Source of the DNA: Palleronia sp. THAF1
Lineage (GTDB): Bacteria > Pseudomonadota > Alphaproteobacteria > Rhodobacterales > Rhodobacteraceae
Direction of reading: 5' to 3'
Length of the DNA stretch: 64,000 nt
NCBI RefSeq assembly: GCF_009363795.1
Contig: NZ_CP045420.1
Location: 1,655,001-1,719,000 of the forward strand
This document shows positions 42,502-51,286 of this stretch, in pieces. The position numbers and the translations under genes are program-made. Positions within the stretch are counted from its first letter, which is position 1; every line of letters starts with the position of its first letter. A model generated the notes under the pieces. The model was given only the letters and a program-made list of their open reading frames with translations. It was not told where the DNA came from and did no database searches.

Positions 42502-43350
42502 TCAGCCGAAGAGTTTCTTCATCTCGCGCGCAACGATGGGCACATAGCGAGTGGGCATGAGGCGGATCAAAAGATCCAGTTGCTTGGCTTTCTTGGTCAG
42601 CACGATACGGCGCTTGCCCTTTGCCATACCCGTCAGAATCTCGTCCGCCGCATCCTCGGGGCGCATTCTTAGCAGCTTGTCCTGATAGACCTGTAACCGT
42701 CTGCGGGCCGCAGGCTGCTTCGCGGGCGGCAGCGTGTCGATGTCGGGCCCCCGGCGCGCGGCGATCTGTGTCGCAACGCCTCCAGGGTGGACGACCGTGA
42801 CTTCCACCGGGTGGCCGTCGGCGATCATCTCTTGCCGGATCGCTTCCGTCAGACCCCGCACCGCGAATTTCGACGTCACATAGGGTGACATGTGGGGCTG
42901 TGCCATCAGGCCGTTGAGGCTGGAGATCGTGACAAGATGCCCGTCACCGCTTGCGATCAGATGCGGCAGGAACAGGCGCGTGCCGGTTGCGACGCCGCCC
43001 AGATTGACGGCCATGACGCGGTCGAAGTGGTCGGCAGGCATTTCGGCAAAGGGATCGTTCCCCGATGAAATCCCGGCGTTGTTGTAGAGCTGGTTCACAC
43101 GGCCGAACCGTTCAAGCACCTTGTCCGCGTAGGCGGCGAAGGCCGTGGCATCGGTCACGTCGAGCGTGTCCGTAATCGCCTCTACCCCTTTCTCCGACGC
43201 CAGTCGGGCGGTTTCATGGACCGGGTCGCGCTCGATATCAGACAGCGCTAAATGTGCCCCGCGCTCGGCCAGTCCAAGCGCCAATGCGCGCCCGATGCCG
43301 CTTCCGGCCCCGGTCACGACCGCAACGCGATCCTTGAAGATATCCTTCAT
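42502..43350 (-). CDS. SDR-family oxidoreductase
   Basis: A 282-residue short-chain dehydrogenase. VAVVTGAGSGIGRALALGLAERG is the cofactor-binding glycine motif, LYNNAGISSG the NNAG loop, SSLNGLMAQPHMSPYVTSKFAV gives the Ser and Tyr-x-x-x-Lys. The C-terminal basic extension resembles lipid- or steroid-acting SDRs. ATG 43348-43350 overlaps the hydrolase stop as ATGA. It is the last gene of a minus-strand operon with a hydrolase and a Baeyer-Villiger-type monooxygenase, so oxidation of an alcohol to a ketone or the reverse is a reasonable role. Confidence 0.88.
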   Translation of the reverse strand: MKDIFKDRVAVVTGAGSGIGRALALGLAERGAHLALSDIERDPVHETARLASEKGVEAITDTLDVTDATAFAAYADKVLERFGRVNQLYNNAGISSGNDPFAEMPADHFDRVMAVNLGGVATGTRLFLPHLIASGDGHLVTISSLNGLMAQPHMSPYVTSKFAVRGLTEAIRQEMIADGHPVEVTVVHPGGVATQIAARRGPDIDTLPPAKQPAARRRLQVYQDKLLRMRPEDAADEILTGMAKGKRRIVLTKKAKQLDLLIRLMPTRYVPIVAREMKKLFG

Positions 43351-44261
43351 GCCACGACGCCTTGCGCCGAACGGACGTGCTCTAGGATCAATTCGGACAA
43401 ACGCGGTGCAAGAGAGGCCGGAATATCGTGCCCCATGCCGTCGACCGTGACATGGCGCGCGCCGGAGATCGCTTTCGCAGTTGCCGTGCCGCCGGATGGG
43501 TGAACCAGAGGGTCGCGGTGCCCGTGCAGCACAAGCGTTGGGGCTTTCACCCGTGACAATTCCATGGTGCGGTCGCCAGAGGCGAAGATCGCACCAAGTT
43601 GGCGGCCGACGCCGGCGTGCATCTTGCGCCCTGCCCTGTCCCATGCGGTGCCGAAGGTGGTGCGCAGATCTTGCGGCTTATGCGAATAACCGCTTCCGCC
43701 AATGATCCCGTTGGTCTGAACGGCTCGCTCGACAAATTCTTCACGTGTCTTCGCGGGCTTGCGCGACAGTTGTAGCGTCATGCGCAGGCCCGGCTGACCG
43801 GTCTTCCGCGCGCCGGTGTTAGAGAAGACCGAGGTCAGGCTGCTGACCCGGTCGGGATGCCGCGCGGCCATGACCTGCGCGATCATACCCCCCATCGACA
43901 TGCCGACCACATGCGCCTGCGGGATCGCAAGATGATCGAGCAGAAGAACGCTATCCTTGGCCATGTCGCCCAGATCGTAAGACCCTTCCGGCGCTTCGCG
44001 CTTCATGCGCTGCAACAAGCCGGGTATCGGTCCCTTTGGGAAAGTGGACTTGCCGGAATCGCGGTTGTCGAACACGATTACCCGGTGTCCCCCGGCCCGC
44101 AGCGCGTCCAGTAGCGGCTCGGGCCAGTGGATCAACTGAAAGCTCAGGCCGATGACCATCAGAATCGGATCGGTTTGCGCTGCGTCACCGCCGGTCGCTG
44201 GCAGGTCTCGGAAGCACAGGCGGATAGCGTTCGGCAAGTCGGCGAATTGCTCTTCGGTCAT
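43347..44261 (-). CDS. Alpha/beta-hydrolase, probable esterase
   Basis: A 304-residue alpha/beta-hydrolase. The nucleophile elbow is VVGMSMGGMIAQVMA (Gly-x-Ser-x-Gly), the acid Asp lies in LVLHGHRDPLVHP and the base His in VDGMGHDIP. The HIGL-type oxyanion region is VIGLSFQLIHWPEPL. It starts one base into the stop of the monooxygenase gene (TAATG) and overlaps the SDR gene, so translation is coupled. In this context it could cleave the ester or lactone made by the monooxygenase. Confidence 0.9.
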   Translation of the reverse strand: MTEEQFADLPNAIRLCFRDLPATGGDAAQTDPILMVIGLSFQLIHWPEPLLDALRAGGHRVIVFDNRDSGKSTFPKGPIPGLLQRMKREAPEGSYDLGDMAKDSVLLLDHLAIPQAHVVGMSMGGMIAQVMAARHPDRVSSLTSVFSNTGARKTGQPGLRMTLQLSRKPAKTREEFVERAVQTNGIIGGSGYSHKPQDLRTTFGTAWDRAGRKMHAGVGRQLGAIFASGDRTMELSRVKAPTLVLHGHRDPLVHPSGGTATAKAISGARHVTVDGMGHDIPASLAPRLSELILEHVRSAQGVVA

Positions 44262-45757
44262 TAGGCGGCCTTTGTCTTTGCATTCGGTGCGGGCGAGAGG
44301 CGCAGTTCCGGCTCGATGACCTTTCCACGCTTCACGGCCTTCTCATCTTCGCGGAAGTTGAACGTCATCTCCCACGGATAGCTGTCGCCCTGCCGTGGCA
44401 GGGTGTCGATGGAACGCTTCACGTAGCCTGCTCCGAAGTCGAGCAAGGGGCGTAATTCCATGTCGCGCTTTGGCCGGACAGGTACGCAGACCGCCATGCC
44501 GCGCCGGTCCATCTCTGCCAGAAGCCGGACGAAATACTGACAGAGCAATCCGACCTTCAGCGTCCATGACGAGGTCGTGTAGCCAATGGACATCGCGAAG
44601 TTGGGCAGACCGTTCAGCATCATACCTTTGAAGATGATATGATCCGACCAGGTGACCGACTTGCCATCGACAGAATAAGCCGCACCCCCCACAAGTTTCA
44701 GATTCAGCCCCGTCGCCGTCACGATGATGTCGGCGTCCACCTGGCTGCCGTCCTCCATCTCGATGCCGGTTTCGGTGAACCGCTTCATGGTGCCGGTAAC
44801 GATGGAGCAACTGCCGTCAGAGATGCGCTTGAACAAGTCCCCGCCCGGAACCGCGCAAAGGCGTTGGTCCCACGGATCGTAGGGCGGGTTGAAGTGCTCA
44901 TCGACCGGATAGCCGTCCGGCAGCATCTTCACGTTCGCCTTGCGGATCATCTTGCGCATCGCCTTCGGGTACTTCTGACACAGCTTCCAGATGATCTGCT
45001 GTTGCCAGATGTTCTTTCGCCGCAGGATGCGCGCGGTGCGCTCGTCCGAGAAAACCTTGCTCAGCTTGTTGCGCAACGCTTCCTTACGGGGGACCGGCAT
45101 GACGTAGCTAGGTGTGCGCTGGACCTGAACGACATGCGCCGCCGTCTGGGCCAAGGCGGGCAATAGCGTGACCGCGGTCGCACCCGATCCGATGACCGCA
45201 ATGCGCTTGCCTGTAGTGTCCAGATCCTTGGGCCAGCTTTGGGGATGGACGATCTGGCCGGTGAAGGTCTCTTCTTGCGGGAAGCTGGGCCGATACCCCT
45301 TGTCGTAGTCGTAGTAACCGGTGCCCGAAAATATCCATCGGGCGCGCCATGTCTCCGTTGTGCCGTCTTCTGTCCGTGCTGTAGTTACGGTCCACAGGCC
45401 GTCGTCCGAGGACCAGTCGCAGCGGATAACTTTGCGACCGAAATGAATGTGGTCCCGAATGCCGTAGTCGTCCGCAGTCTCGCCGATATAGCGCTTGATC
45501 TCATCGCCTTGGGCGATCGCGTTCTCGCTTTCCCACGGCTTGAAGTCGTAGGCGAAGGTGTAAAGGTCCGAATCCGAGCGGATGCCCGGATAGCGGAACA
45601 AGTCCCAGGTACCGCCCAGATCGTCGCGCATTTCCAAGATTCGGAAGGTCTTGCCCGGCACTTCGCGCGATAGGTAGGCGGCGCAGCCGATGCCGGAGAT
45701 GCCTGCGCCAAGGATCAGGATATCATCATGCGCGACGGTCGTTTGATCGAAAGCCAT
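44261..45757 (-). CDS. Flavin-containing monooxygenase of Baeyer-Villiger type
   Basis: A 498-residue FAD/NADPH enzyme. ILILGAGISGIGCAAYL is the FAD-binding motif and IAVIGSGATAVTLLPAL the NADPH-binding motif. Between them FTGQIVHPQSWP satisfies the FxGxxxHxxxW fingerprint of Baeyer-Villiger monooxygenases, and VTATGLNLK is the late ATG motif. It resembles EthA-like enzymes that convert ketones to esters. It is first in an operon with a hydrolase and an SDR, an arrangement expected for ketone breakdown via an ester. Substrate cannot be deduced. Confidence 0.92.
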   Translation of the reverse strand: MAFDQTTVAHDDILILGAGISGIGCAAYLSREVPGKTFRILEMRDDLGGTWDLFRYPGIRSDSDLYTFAYDFKPWESENAIAQGDEIKRYIGETADDYGIRDHIHFGRKVIRCDWSSDDGLWTVTTARTEDGTTETWRARWIFSGTGYYDYDKGYRPSFPQEETFTGQIVHPQSWPKDLDTTGKRIAVIGSGATAVTLLPALAQTAAHVVQVQRTPSYVMPVPRKEALRNKLSKVFSDERTARILRRKNIWQQQIIWKLCQKYPKAMRKMIRKANVKMLPDGYPVDEHFNPPYDPWDQRLCAVPGGDLFKRISDGSCSIVTGTMKRFTETGIEMEDGSQVDADIIVTATGLNLKLVGGAAYSVDGKSVTWSDHIIFKGMMLNGLPNFAMSIGYTTSSWTLKVGLLCQYFVRLLAEMDRRGMAVCVPVRPKRDMELRPLLDFGAGYVKRSIDTLPRQGDSYPWEMTFNFREDEKAVKRGKVIEPELRLSPAPNAKTKAA

Positions 45758-45921
45758 TCTTTGTCCTCCACTTAGAGGAAGATATGGCCCCCGGCGAACG
45801 TGTGGGAAGGACGGTGCAACGCCAAATCATCCGAACGAACGCAGGGTCATTCGTGCTTGTCCGAGATGCGTTTTCGTTCTCCTAGGCCCCCGTGGCCCGG
45901 CAAATGGCTGTTTCCAATAGT

Positions 45922-46965
45922 GCCTCGCCCACCGACCACAGCAGGTTAGATATGAGGTCTCTAGCGAGGGAACCCGCATGGATGAACGTCAGCCGACCGA
46001 ACCGGGTCGTGACGCCGTCATGACCCACGGCATCGTCACCGATAACCCCGAAGGACTGTTGCGCGGCACCGGGTGGCACGCCGCACGGGGCATCGTGCGC
46101 GAGGCCGGATTGCGCTTGTGGAGCGACGATGCCTTCGGTCTGGCAGGGAATGTGGCGTTCCGTGTGCTGTTGGCGGTCTTCCCGTTCCTGATCTTCACCT
46201 CTTCGCTGACCGCGTTTTTCGGCAGCCCCACCATGGCCGATGATCTGATCTCTTTCCTGATCGCCATTGTTCCCGAGACCCTGATCGAACCCATCGTGTC
46301 GGAAGTCAGGCAGGTGATGACAGTGCCGCGCGGCGGCGTGCTGTCCGTCGGTATCTTGCTGACCATCTGGTTCGCGCTCGGTGGCGTCGATGGCATCCGC
46401 GTGGGCCTTAACCGCGCTTACGGAGTCCCCGAGAATCGCGCGTGGTACGTGCTCTATCCGTTGATGGCGCTGATGGTGGTGGTCGCCAGCCTTGTGCTGG
46501 TCGTGGTGGGCTATCTGCTGGTCCTCGGCCCTCGCGCAGGCTCTTGGATGCACGTTCTGTTTCCGAGCTTCGATCCTGCGTCGGTCACTGTGGGGTTCGT
46601 GCGCTACCCGGCGGCCGGGATGATCCTCGTGTTCTCGCTCTTTCTAGCGCATGTCTTCCTGCCCGCCCGGCGCACGCGGTTCTCGTCGATCTACCCCGGC
46701 GTGCTGTTCACGGTCGGCGCGTGGACAGCCCTGACCGCAGCGTTCTCTTACTACCTCGGCCATTTCGCCACCTACGCCAGTTACTACGGTGGCCTCGCGG
46801 GAATCGTCGCCGCGCTATACTTCCTGTACCTCGCCGCACTGGTCCTGATCTTCGGCGGCGAGCTGAACAGAGCGATCCGCATTCGGCGCCTTGCGCGGGC
46901 GTTGCGCAATGATGGGTAGTGTTCGGCTTATTGTTCTGGACCGGCACGATCGGCCCATACCGGAC
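45922..46965 (+). repeat. 1044-bp duplicated segment with yihY-like gene, copy 2
   Basis: Same segment as 30041-31084 in the same orientation, exactly the same length. Differences are confined to the last third. No IS terminus borders this copy; the sequence before it (CAAATGGCTGTTTCCAATAG) is not found before copy 1. Confidence 0.95.
45978..46919 (+). CDS. YihY/virulence factor BrkB-family inner-membrane protein, copy 2
   Basis: A 313-residue paralogue of the protein at 30097, with the same ribosome site and start. It differs at four positions: Met, Arg, Ala and Thr replace Val, Gln, Thr and Pro of copy 1. The pattern of membrane helices is unchanged. Both genes seem intact, so a double dose of the protein is possible. 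Its function in membrane physiology is not established. Confidence 0.9.
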   Translation: MDERQPTEPGRDAVMTHGIVTDNPEGLLRGTGWHAARGIVREAGLRLWSDDAFGLAGNVAFRVLLAVFPFLIFTSSLTAFFGSPTMADDLISFLIAIVPETLIEPIVSEVRQVMTVPRGGVLSVGILLTIWFALGGVDGIRVGLNRAYGVPENRAWYVLYPLMALMVVVASLVLVVVGYLLVLGPRAGSWMHVLFPSFDPASVTVGFVRYPAAGMILVFSLFLAHVFLPARRTRFSSIYPGVLFTVGAWTALTAAFSYYLGHFATYASYYGGLAGIVAALYFLYLAALVLIFGGELNRAIRIRRLARALRNDG

Positions 46966-47291
46966 GTTAGCTTAGCTAATGATTGCTGCGGTGTAGCCTT
47001 GTCGAAGCAGACTTTTGTGCCGGATGCAGGGCTATCATGCCCCGAGCGGCGGCGTGAGGACGGAACGGACTATTTTACTGCACGGTGGGCCACGTAGATC
47101 GTCGACAATCGGGTCGTTCTTTTCGTTCGGTCTCATACTCTTCATTTTTCGATCGAAAGACGCTGCCATCGGCATTCGCGGAGCCGTCGTTTGCGCCCGT
47201 TCCGAAAAGACGCTGGAACCGAGGTCCTCGAGGAAAATGAATGACGGTGTCCGCACATCATCGCATCAAGGGAAAATTATCTGATTTTTCC
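46966..47291. other. Intergenic region before the tonB gene end
   Basis: About 325 bp between the YihY copy and the 3' end of the TonB-type gene. No gene, hairpin with T-run or repeat was recognised. Confidence 0.4.
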
Positions 47292-48200
47292 TCAACGGCC
47301 CGAGATGTTGATCGCAAAGCTGCGTTGCGCACCGGGCGGTGGTGGCGGAAACGGCGCGGCGCGCTGGACGATCCGGACGGCGGCACGGTCCAGCTCGAAC
47401 GAGCCGGAACTGCCTGCGATCCCCACATTGGACAAGCGGCCAGAGGCGGAGATCGTGAATGCGACCCTTGCCTGACCGGTCGCGCGGATCGACGGACGAC
47501 GGACGCGGTTCAGGCGCGCCATGACCTGGCCTGGATAGTTCGACGCCGCCGCGTTGCCGTCCTGCGAAGGTCTCGTGGTCTGGGACCGTGCCCCGCCCTG
47601 CGCGTTGCTAGTTGACCGAGCCGCAGAATTCGACCCGGCCGTGTTTCGCGGCCGGCTCTCCTGCGTGGGGCTGATCTGCGGCGCGGACGCGGTTGAACGC
47701 GGCGGCGGGTCGGGTCTGCGGTTCGCCTGCTCGAATGCCCGAGTCCGCGTCGGGGGGCGTCGCGACGACAGGACAACACCGGGCTCGGGTTCCTGTCCGA
47801 CGATCCTTTCGGGGGCGGGTGATGCTGTTGGGGCGGGCACGGCCGTGTCCGGCGTGACCGCGACGGTCGGCAGATCGGTCGAGACCGTTGAAGCGTCTTC
47901 GGGCGCAGAATCCGGGGTCGGCTGCGCAATGGATGGCTCACCAGGAGCCGGCGTATCGGGGCGCATTGGCTGGGCCTGCGGTGGCGCGGCGGTCTGCATC
48001 GCCTCGACCACATCCGCCCTCCGGGGGCCTTGGGTCAGGTCCGTGAAGCTGGAGCCGAGCTGGGCCTGAATGGGCGATCCAGCGCTGCCGCCCTCGATCC
48101 TGACCGGTGCATCGGTGGTCGCGGCGGCAAGCATCACCGAAAGAAGGGCGAAGGCGCTGGTCCCGGCAAGTGACTTGGCGATCCAGGAGGATGGGATCAT
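47292..48200 (-). CDS. tonB: TonB-like energy-transducing protein
   Basis: A 302-residue protein. The N-terminus has one hydrophobic segment (residues of about 9-28, AKSLAGTSAFALLSVMLAAA). The long middle is rich in Pro, Ser and Thr and spans the periplasm. The C-terminal domain YPGQVMARLNRVRRPSIRATGQA..VAFTISASGRLSNVGIAGSSG is typical for TonB, contacting the TonB box of outer-membrane receptors. Starts at ATG 48198-48200, overlapping exbD. Encoded with exbB and two exbD genes, it should energise the receptor at 55179. Confidence 0.9.
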   Translation of the reverse strand: MIPSSWIAKSLAGTSAFALLSVMLAAATTDAPVRIEGGSAGSPIQAQLGSSFTDLTQGPRRADVVEAMQTAAPPQAQPMRPDTPAPGEPSIAQPTPDSAPEDASTVSTDLPTVAVTPDTAVPAPTASPAPERIVGQEPEPGVVLSSRRPPTRTRAFEQANRRPDPPPRSTASAPQISPTQESRPRNTAGSNSAARSTSNAQGGARSQTTRPSQDGNAAASNYPGQVMARLNRVRRPSIRATGQARVAFTISASGRLSNVGIAGSSGSFELDRAAVRIVQRAAPFPPPPPGAQRSFAINISGR

Positions 48201-48580
48201 TGCAAGCTCCGTTCGGTCACCAGCCGCACGCGCTGGGCGCCAGCGGCCCGGAGTTCTGCGGCCACCTGCACCAGACGGGCGGCATCGAGATCGCGGTCCG
48301 GCACGATGCGCACTGCTGCACGTTCTTCCTCTGGCAGATCGGCGATGTAGGACGCAGCTGAGGCAACTTCTCGATCCCGGAACCGCAGACTTCCGTCGGC
48401 GCGAATGACAAGCGCGTCCGGTGGCGCGCGCCCGTCGAGGTCGGCTGTCTGGACAAGCGACAACTCGCCCTCCATCGGTGAGGCGATCTGGCCTGCTACC
48501 ATGAAGAAGATCAGCATCAGGAACACGACGTTGATCAGCGGGATCGTGGGTTCGCGGTTGGATGGTCCGGTTCTGCGCAT
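48197..48580 (-). CDS. exbD: ExbD-type biopolymer transporter subunit, second copy
   Basis: A 127-residue inner-membrane protein. PTIPLINVVFLMLIFFMVAG is the single helix with the conserved charged/polar position of ExbD/TolR proteins, followed by a periplasmic domain ending in RVRLVTERSLQ. ATG 48578-48580 overlaps the stop of the other exbD as TGATG. A GTG three bases upstream is the alternative start. Works in the ExbB-ExbD-TonB complex that uses proton motive force. Confidence 0.9.
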   Translation of the reverse strand: MRRTGPSNREPTIPLINVVFLMLIFFMVAGQIASPMEGELSLVQTADLDGRAPPDALVIRADGSLRFRDREVASAASYIADLPEEERAAVRIVPDRDLDAARLVQVAAELRAAGAQRVRLVTERSLQ

Positions 48581-48960
48581 CACGATGCGCCCAGCACGGT
48601 CGGGACGATGCCCGGGGCATCGCGCAGAACCCCCAGAAGATCGGTCAGGCGCTGCGCCGTCACGCTCGGCCCCAGCGAAACGAGGAGGCTGCGCGGAGCT
48701 GCGTCTTCGCTGATCAAGACGCGGGCCAGGACATTCAAATCCACGAGCTTGCCGTTCAGGGTGACGCTATCGGCGCCGAGGCGCAGGAACAACGGCGGTG
48801 TCTCTGCGCTCGCTCCGCCGCCTGCGGCTGCCGCCGTCAGATCGACCTCTGCAAAGCGCGAGAATGTGGACGTCAACATGAAGAACAGCAAAAGCAGGAA
48901 GATCACGTCGATGAGCGATGTCAGCGACATCGCCTTGCGCCGCCGGTTACGCCTAAGCAT
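48580..48960 (-). CDS. exbD: ExbD-type biopolymer transporter subunit, first copy
   Basis: A 126-residue ExbD/TolR-family protein. MSLTSLIDVIFLLLLFFMLTSTF is the membrane helix, with the key Asp in SLIDVIF. The Ala/Gly-rich linker and periplasmic domain follow. ATG 48958-48960 overlaps the end of exbB by eight bases. Two different ExbD-type subunits in one operon is seen in several alphaproteobacterial TonB systems. Confidence 0.9.
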   Translation of the reverse strand: MLRRNRRRKAMSLTSLIDVIFLLLLFFMLTSTFSRFAEVDLTAAAAGGGASAETPPLFLRLGADSVTLNGKLVDLNVLARVLISEDAAPRSLLVSLGPSVTAQRLTDLLGVLRDAPGIVPTVLGAS

Positions 48961-49612
48961 CGGCAAACCGGCCCATGGGCGCCGGAGCCGGCTGTTGCAG
49001 ACCGATTGGGGCGCGAATGGTCGAGATGGCCTGCTCGGCCAAGACGCGCTCGGCGTCCATGCGGCTTTCGAACCACGACAGCGCGACGGCCGTGGGCATC
49101 GCGACGGCCAGACCGACGGCGGTCGTCAGAAGGGCCACCCAGATGCCGCCCGCCAGCAGGGTTGGATCAACCTGGGATCCGGCGGCCTGAAGCGATTGGA
49201 ACGCCTCTATCATACCCAGAACGGTGCCGAAGAGGCCCAGCAAAGGCGCAAGCTGCGCAACCGAATCGAGCAGCCGCAGCCCCCTTTCCAGCTTCGCGAA
49301 TCGCGTCTCGGCCTCGGAGGTAATGCGGGTCAGGGCTTCGGGACGGTCCGGCGCGGACAGAGCTATGTCCATGACAGGCGCAAGGTAGGACGTGGACCGA
49401 TCCAGCGCCGCCCGTGCCGCCGTCCGATCGCCCGCGTCGAAAGAGGTGATGGCTTGCTGCAGGGCTCGGTGCCGTCCAACGCCGGCGGCCCAGAATTGCC
49501 AGATCTTGTAGAAAATGACCGCGATGGTCACCACGCCCACGGCAATCAGCAGGGCCACGACCGGACCGCCGATATCGTAGGTCCGAACAAGCGCGTTCGT
49601 AAGCCCGGTCAT
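48953..49612 (-). CDS. exbB: ExbB/MotA/TolQ proton-channel family protein
   Basis: A 219-residue membrane protein with three helices: VVALLIAVGVVTIAVIFYKIW at the N-terminus, APLLGLFGTVLGMIEAFQSL and LLTTAVGLAVAMPTAVALSWF. The latter two contain the conserved GTVxGM and TAxGLxxAxP motifs. It pairs with ExbD to power TonB. Start ATG 49610-49612 overlaps the secreted-protein gene upstream as ATGA. The operon is exbB-exbD-exbD-tonB, divergent from the siderophore uptake genes. Confidence 0.93.
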   Translation of the reverse strand: MTGLTNALVRTYDIGGPVVALLIAVGVVTIAVIFYKIWQFWAAGVGRHRALQQAITSFDAGDRTAARAALDRSTSYLAPVMDIALSAPDRPEALTRITSEAETRFAKLERGLRLLDSVAQLAPLLGLFGTVLGMIEAFQSLQAAGSQVDPTLLAGGIWVALLTTAVGLAVAMPTAVALSWFESRMDAERVLAEQAISTIRAPIGLQQPAPAPMGRFADA

Positions 49613-50049
49613 CCTGTCACCTCGATATCGGCGCGACTGGTCAGGTGCAGACCCGTGCCGCAGACATCACGAGCGCCCTCCGCGCCGTCGCAGGTGGCGG
49701 CGCCGTTGAAGAGGATCTGCCCGTAGTCCGAGCAAGCGCGGTCCGGCATCGTGAATTGCCGCACGCGTGGACGGTCCTGCGGCAACGCCCCGAAATCGAA
49801 CAGCGTCAGCCGATCAACCTGCCCGGACGCATCGAACAACACGGTCTCGTAGACGACACTTTCAAGATCGACGTCCGTGCCGTTGGTCACCAGGAACGAC
49901 AGCGTGCAGCCGCCCGAAGAGGCTGCCGTAGCTGCATTCAGTTCGACCGATACGCCCCCGCCTGTCGCGGTTTCCCTAGGGGCATCCTGTGCGCTTGCGG
50001 GCATGGCCGACAGCAGCGCCACGGCCAGACCTATCCAACGAAATTCCAT
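49609..50049 (-). CDS. Secreted protein of unknown function in the tonB operon
   Basis: A 146-residue protein with a clear signal peptide (EFRWIGLAVALLSAMPASAQDA). The mature part has two or more Cys pairs (GGCTLSF, RACSDYG, ATCDGAEGARDVCG) and a beta-rich pattern, so it is likely a periplasmic disulfide-containing domain. ATG 50047-50049 is supported by GGAGAGACTC directly upstream. It is the first gene of the exbB-exbD-exbD-tonB operon and overlaps exbB. I do not recognise a function. Confidence 0.82.
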   Translation of the reverse strand: MEFRWIGLAVALLSAMPASAQDAPRETATGGGVSVELNAATAASSGGCTLSFLVTNGTDVDLESVVYETVLFDASGQVDRLTLFDFGALPQDRPRVRQFTMPDRACSDYGQILFNGAATCDGAEGARDVCGTGLHLTSRADIEVTG

Positions 50050-50101
50050 GAGTCTCTCCAATCGCGGCGGTTCATCAGCCCCCATATTACCGGCCTTAAA
50101 G

Positions 50102-50123
50102 AATAGTCAACAGAAATAGTCGG
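50102..50123. promoter_or_regulatory. Shared operator-like element in the tonB / siderophore divergent promoter
   Basis: AATAGTC occurs at 50102-50108 and again at 50115-50121 (continuing GG), a 13-base period. The same layout, AATACCC-N6-AATAGTCGG, lies before the receptor gene at 55144-55165; 17 of 22 positions agree. Its position between divergent iron-uptake operons suggests an iron-responsive regulator site. Confidence 0.5.
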
Positions 50124-50183
50124 GATTGAGTCTGCTGCCGTTTGCCCCTACCAAATCGCGGGACAACGGCCGGAGGCAGAGCC

Positions 50184-51242
50184 ATGAACAAGATGATTTC
50201 CGGCGTGAATCGCCATTTTTTCAAGGCATCCGGACATTTTCGAATCAGCGAGCCGCGCGCGTTCCTCGACCGGGTGGTCAGGTACTGCGAGACCTATGAT
50301 CTGCCCGTCAGCATGACCCAAGCCGACCGACTGGCGATCAAAACCAATATGGGTTCGGTCAATATGCGGCCGGTTTCGGGCGCTGTGTCGATCCATCTGT
50401 CGGCGCCCAATGACGGGGCATTGCACATGCTGCGCGAGACGGTCGCGTTTCAGATCGAGACACTGGAGCCGACCTGTCTGGCGGGGCTTGAATGGCACGA
50501 TGAGATTGCCCAGGGCCGCCTGCCCCCGAATTTCCGAATGGCCCGCGTCGTTTCCGTGTCCGCGCTGGGTCGATCCTTCTGGCGTCTGATCGTCGAAGGG
50601 GACGATCTGGTCCCCTTCGCGTGGGACGGCATGCACCTGCGTCTGGCCCTGCCCGCACGCGGCGCTCCGGTACAATGGCCGCGCCTGAACGAACGCGGTC
50701 GCGCCGTATGGCCTGAGCCGCAGGATCTGCACGTCGCGGTCTACACGATCCGCGATATCGACCTTTCGATCGGGCGCCTGACGATCGACATCTTCCGCCA
50801 CGAGGGGGGGCGCACATCGGACTGGGCCGCCTCCGCTGTGCCCGGCGATGCCATCGGGCTGATCGGTCCGGGTGGCGGATGGTTCCCAAGCGCGAACCAC
50901 CTTGTCCTCGCCGGGGACGAAACTGCCCTGCCCGCCATTTCGCGCATTCTGGAGAATACGGGCGATTATGTGACCGGGACCGCCATTGTCGAGGTCGCGG
51001 GGGCGCTCGACTTCCCACTGCCAAACGTTCCCGCCGGGATGAGCCTGCACGTTCTTGACCGTGCCAATGGGGACAGGCTGGAGGCGGCGCTTGCCCAGAT
51101 CGATCTTGGCGCAGATGGCACCCGCCACATCTGGGTCGCCGCCGAAAAAGGACGCTGCGCTGCAATACGCGGCGATCTGCGAGACCGTCGCGGTGTCACC
51201 CGGCGGGAAAGTTACGTCACCGGCTACTGGCAGAAGACCTGA
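50184..51242 (+). CDS. DUF2218-siderophore-interacting protein fusion (ferric-siderophore reductase)
   Basis: A 352-residue protein. Residues 1-95 form a DUF2218-like domain (FFKASGHFRISEPRAFLDRVVRYC, then NMGSVNMRPVSGAVSIHLSA). The rest is the SIP family: FAD-binding part with FWRLIVEGDDLVPFAWDGMHLRLALP and the NAD(P)H/C-terminal part with GDAIGLIGPGGGWFP and LAGDETALPAISRILE. Such proteins reduce iron from ferric siderophores in the cytosol. ATG 50184 has GGAGG eight bases upstream. It leads the plus-strand uptake operon. Confidence 0.9.
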   Translation: MNKMISGVNRHFFKASGHFRISEPRAFLDRVVRYCETYDLPVSMTQADRLAIKTNMGSVNMRPVSGAVSIHLSAPNDGALHMLRETVAFQIETLEPTCLAGLEWHDEIAQGRLPPNFRMARVVSVSALGRSFWRLIVEGDDLVPFAWDGMHLRLALPARGAPVQWPRLNERGRAVWPEPQDLHVAVYTIRDIDLSIGRLTIDIFRHEGGRTSDWAASAVPGDAIGLIGPGGGWFPSANHLVLAGDETALPAISRILENTGDYVTGTAIVEVAGALDFPLPNVPAGMSLHVLDRANGDRLEAALAQIDLGADGTRHIWVAAEKGRCAAIRGDLRDRRGVTRRESYVTGYWQKT

Positions 51243-51286
51243 AACAGACCGCCTGTCGCCAAACCCATGCAAGATTGGATACCCCC

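Noticed and set aside
47035-47284. Frames between YihY copy 2 and tonB
   Set aside because: Overlapping on both strands, no ribosome site and no domain pattern.
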